7,548 nucleotides of DNA from Candidatus Faecivivens stercorigallinarum (GTDB lineage: Bacteria; Bacillota; Clostridia; Oscillospirales; Ruminococcaceae). The notes below the pieces were generated by a model, which did no database searches, was not told where the DNA came from, and was given only the letters and a program-made list of their open reading frames with translations. This document shows, one piece after another, positions 5,888-7,548 of this stretch; within the stretch, counting starts at the first letter, position 1, and the number at the start of each line of letters is the position of its first letter. The stretch lies in contig DVLN01000097.1 in assembly GCA_018715465.1 (NCBI GenBank), positions 1 to 7,548 of the forward strand, given 5' to 3'. The position numbers and the translations under genes were made by a program.

Positions 5888-7483
5888 TCAGCTGAATCTC
5901 CGTCTGAATTCCAACGGAGTCTCTCCCTGTGAGCGTTTGAATTGACGAGAGAAATAAGAAATATTGGAATAGCCGACTGCCAGCGCAACATCCCGGATTG
6001 GCAGATCGGTCGTTGTCAGCAATTCCCGCGCCTTTTTCATCCGCTCCGAAGTGATATAGTCGATCAATGAGGCACCTGTCTTTTCACGGAAGATATGAGA
6101 CAGGTAGTCGGGATTCAGATAGACCAGCCCAGCCAGTTCGTTGCGCCCCAATTCTTCATCAATATGTTCCCGGATATAGCGCCGGACTACTCCGATTACG
6201 TTCTGCGACTCTGCCGGTGTCTCGATCTCCCGATGAGGCAGCTGGGCAAATGCCCTCCCCAGCCAGTCTTTCATGCCATCCAGCGAGCTGGTCGCCCGCG
6301 CTTTCTCAACAGTCAGATTCATCCCGGATATACCACCCGGAAGCTGTTTATGCAGATACTGACAGGTCAAATCATAAATGTGGCTGAGGTAACGGCGAGT
6401 CACCATCCCACTGCGTGCCGCACAGTCCAATAGTTCGCCCAGTTGTTCTGCATCCGGCTGTTCACTAAGCAACTGATCCCACTCCCGTTCATTGTCGGCA
6501 GTTATTCTGTCGTCCAACGGAGAATACACTGTGTTATCATATAAAATATTATCTGCCGCATGTGCCAGCAGCTGAGCTGTCGTCTGTTCAAGCTGTTCAA
6601 TTGGCACCGCACTATGCGGATAAACCGTTACCGCTACTGGCAGTCCCTGTTGACATCCAGAAACGCAGCTGTTGCATAACGCAGAAAATTCCTTTTCGCC
6701 GACCAGATTTGCGTTGACCAGCACCAGATAATGCCGCTCCATCAGCCGCGGAATCAGTGGCAGGCCGCGTTTACAGTAAACACCCATATGCGAAACATCA
6801 GACTGGGAATGTACGGACTGAGCGTCATCGTAAAAAACCTCTGCCAGAATGTTTTTCAGCCCATATTCGGTCAGCCCTTTTCCCCACTCCTTTTCATCAT
6901 CTGTTTCTGCCCGAAGCTGGATCAGTGCGACATAAAACCGGCTGTCAAAATCCAGTCTTTCCAGATGCAATCGGGCAGCCTCATGCAAAATCGTCTCCCG
7001 ATCGGCAGGCAGTCTGCCGTCGGCGATGCGGGTGATAAACTCTTCACACTGACGGACAAAGGAATCCTCCCAAAACTGTGCCATCTCCATCCGCGCAAAC
7101 CGGGTGTACTGTTCCTGCGCTCGAGCAGCCGCCCGCTGGAGAACGCCAAAAAGTTCCTCCGGGTCAGCAGGCTTTAAGATATAGTCAAAGATCTCCAACC
7201 GGATGGCCTGGTTGGCATAATTGAAATTAGCATGGCTGGTCAGAAAAACAGTGACCAATTTCATCTCCTTTTCCCGTATCCAGGAAACCAGTTCCAGCCC
7301 GCTTCCCTGCGGCATTTCGATATCACAGAGCAGGATATCAACTGCCTTTTCAGTCAGCAGCTTTTGTGCCTGCCGCATACTGTAGGCGGTCAGCACTTCA
7401 TCTATTCCCAATGCTTGCCAGTCGATCATCTCACGAATCGCTTCTACAGCATAGATTTCATCGTCAACAATCAATATTCTCAT
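5888..7483 (-). CDS. YesN-like response regulator with AraC-type DNA-binding domain
   Basis: A 531-residue cytoplasmic two-component response regulator. The N-terminal receiver domain (1-120) has the acidic pair Asp7-Asp8, phospho-acceptor Asp54 in LLCDIEMPQGSGLEL, Thr82 in FLTSHANF and Lys104 in YILKPADPEELF, so the phosphorylation site looks intact. A long middle region (about 125-425) is poorly conserved, as is usual in YesN-type regulators. The C-terminus (429-531) is an AraC/XylS domain with two helix-turn-helix units: ELAGLVYLNPDYLSHIFREKTG (449-470) and IRDVALAVGYSNISYFSRQF (from 496). These regulators normally work with a YesM-type membrane sensor kinase and activate sugar transport and catabolism genes; no kinase lies within the window. 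AAAGGA (7493-7498) is 9 nt before the ATG. The lacI gene follows after 120 bp with its own promoter. Confidence 0.93.
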   Translation of the reverse strand: MRILIVDDEIYAVEAIREMIDWQALGIDEVLTAYSMRQAQKLLTEKAVDILLCDIEMPQGSGLELVSWIREKEMKLVTVFLTSHANFNYANQAIRLEIFDYILKPADPEELFGVLQRAAARAQEQYTRFARMEMAQFWEDSFVRQCEEFITRIADGRLPADRETILHEAARLHLERLDFDSRFYVALIQLRAETDDEKEWGKGLTEYGLKNILAEVFYDDAQSVHSQSDVSHMGVYCKRGLPLIPRLMERHYLVLVNANLVGEKEFSALCNSCVSGCQQGLPVAVTVYPHSAVPIEQLEQTTAQLLAHAADNILYDNTVYSPLDDRITADNEREWDQLLSEQPDAEQLGELLDCAARSGMVTRRYLSHIYDLTCQYLHKQLPGGISGMNLTVEKARATSSLDGMKDWLGRAFAQLPHREIETPAESQNVIGVVRRYIREHIDEELGRNELAGLVYLNPDYLSHIFREKTGASLIDYITSERMKKARELLTTTDLPIRDVALAVGYSNISYFSRQFKRSQGETPLEFRRRFS

Positions 7484-7524
7484 ACCATCTCATCCTTTCA
7501 GGTGACAGGTTATCCTTGCTTTAT

Positions 7525-7548
7525 TCATTTATAGTTGTCCATCATCGG
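7525..7548 (-). CDS. Possible last codons of an upstream gene (window edge)
   Basis: One minus-strand frame is open from the edge and reads Pro-Met-Met-Asp-Asn-Tyr-Lys then TGA (7525-7527), 41 nt before the response-regulator start. A sensor-kinase gene often sits here in YesM/YesN pairs, so this could be its tail. Another frame is also open to the edge (ending TAA at 7531-7533), so this is only a guess. The TATAAA at 7528-7533 could instead be the -10 box of a promoter for the response regulator, with its -35 outside the window. Confidence 0.2.
   Translation of the reverse strand, partial: PMMDNYK

Noticed and set aside
5836..5888. Intrinsic terminator for the response-regulator gene formed by the AT palindrome
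   Set aside because: The stem is entirely A/U with a 2-nt spacer and no GC core, so it would be weak. It is kept as a repeat with possible regulatory function rather than called a terminator.
7484..7524. A 12-codon minus-strand frame starting ATG 7528 just upstream of the response regulator (possible leader peptide)
   Set aside because: It is very short, has no convincing ribosome-binding site and no attenuator-like structure nearby.

Overview
The window holds one tightly packed, one-directional (minus-strand) carbohydrate-catabolism locus. Strong AAGGAGG/AAAGGA ribosome-binding sites, a sigma-A type promoter, a YesN-type response regulator and a two-gene (split) transketolase all point to a Gram-positive Firmicute, most likely a gut-type Clostridia (Oscillospiraceae or Lachnospiraceae-like). 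The species cannot be named from the sequence. Coding DNA is of balanced, roughly 50% GC composition, while the only real regulatory gap (5768-5887) is extremely AT-rich.

Layout in transcription order, from the high coordinates down. First comes a possible tail of an upstream gene at the right edge (7525-7548). It is followed by an AraC/YesN-type response regulator with a REC domain (5888-7483), then a 120-bp gap carrying a perfect AT-only inverted repeat and a good sigma-A promoter. Next is a LacI/GalR repressor that starts at TTG (4763-5767), then a 57-bp gap with at most a weak promoter. The catabolic genes follow: an L-fucose/L-arabinose-isomerase-family protein (3299-4705), transketolase N-terminal subunit (2444-3265), transketolase C-terminal subunit (1519-2451, overlapping the previous gene by 8 bp) and a glycerol-kinase-like FGGY sugar kinase (40-1497). 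At the left edge lie the first codons of a further gene beginning MKFFI, which fits a small transaldolase/fructose-6-phosphate aldolase (1-17).

Inferred joint role: an aldose is isomerised to a ketose, a kinase phosphorylates a ketose or triose, and transketolase plus transaldolase feed the carbon into the pentose-phosphate and glycolytic pools. Control is probably local, by the LacI repressor, with the response regulator as a second sensory input. The actual sugar cannot be read from the sequence. Pentoses and hexoses are the ordinary candidates. The split transketolase with a fucose-isomerase-type enzyme and a transaldolase also recalls transketolase/transaldolase routes for modified sugars such as sulfoquinovose, but nothing here proves that. 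No RNA genes, CRISPR arrays, insertion sequences or strong terminators were seen.
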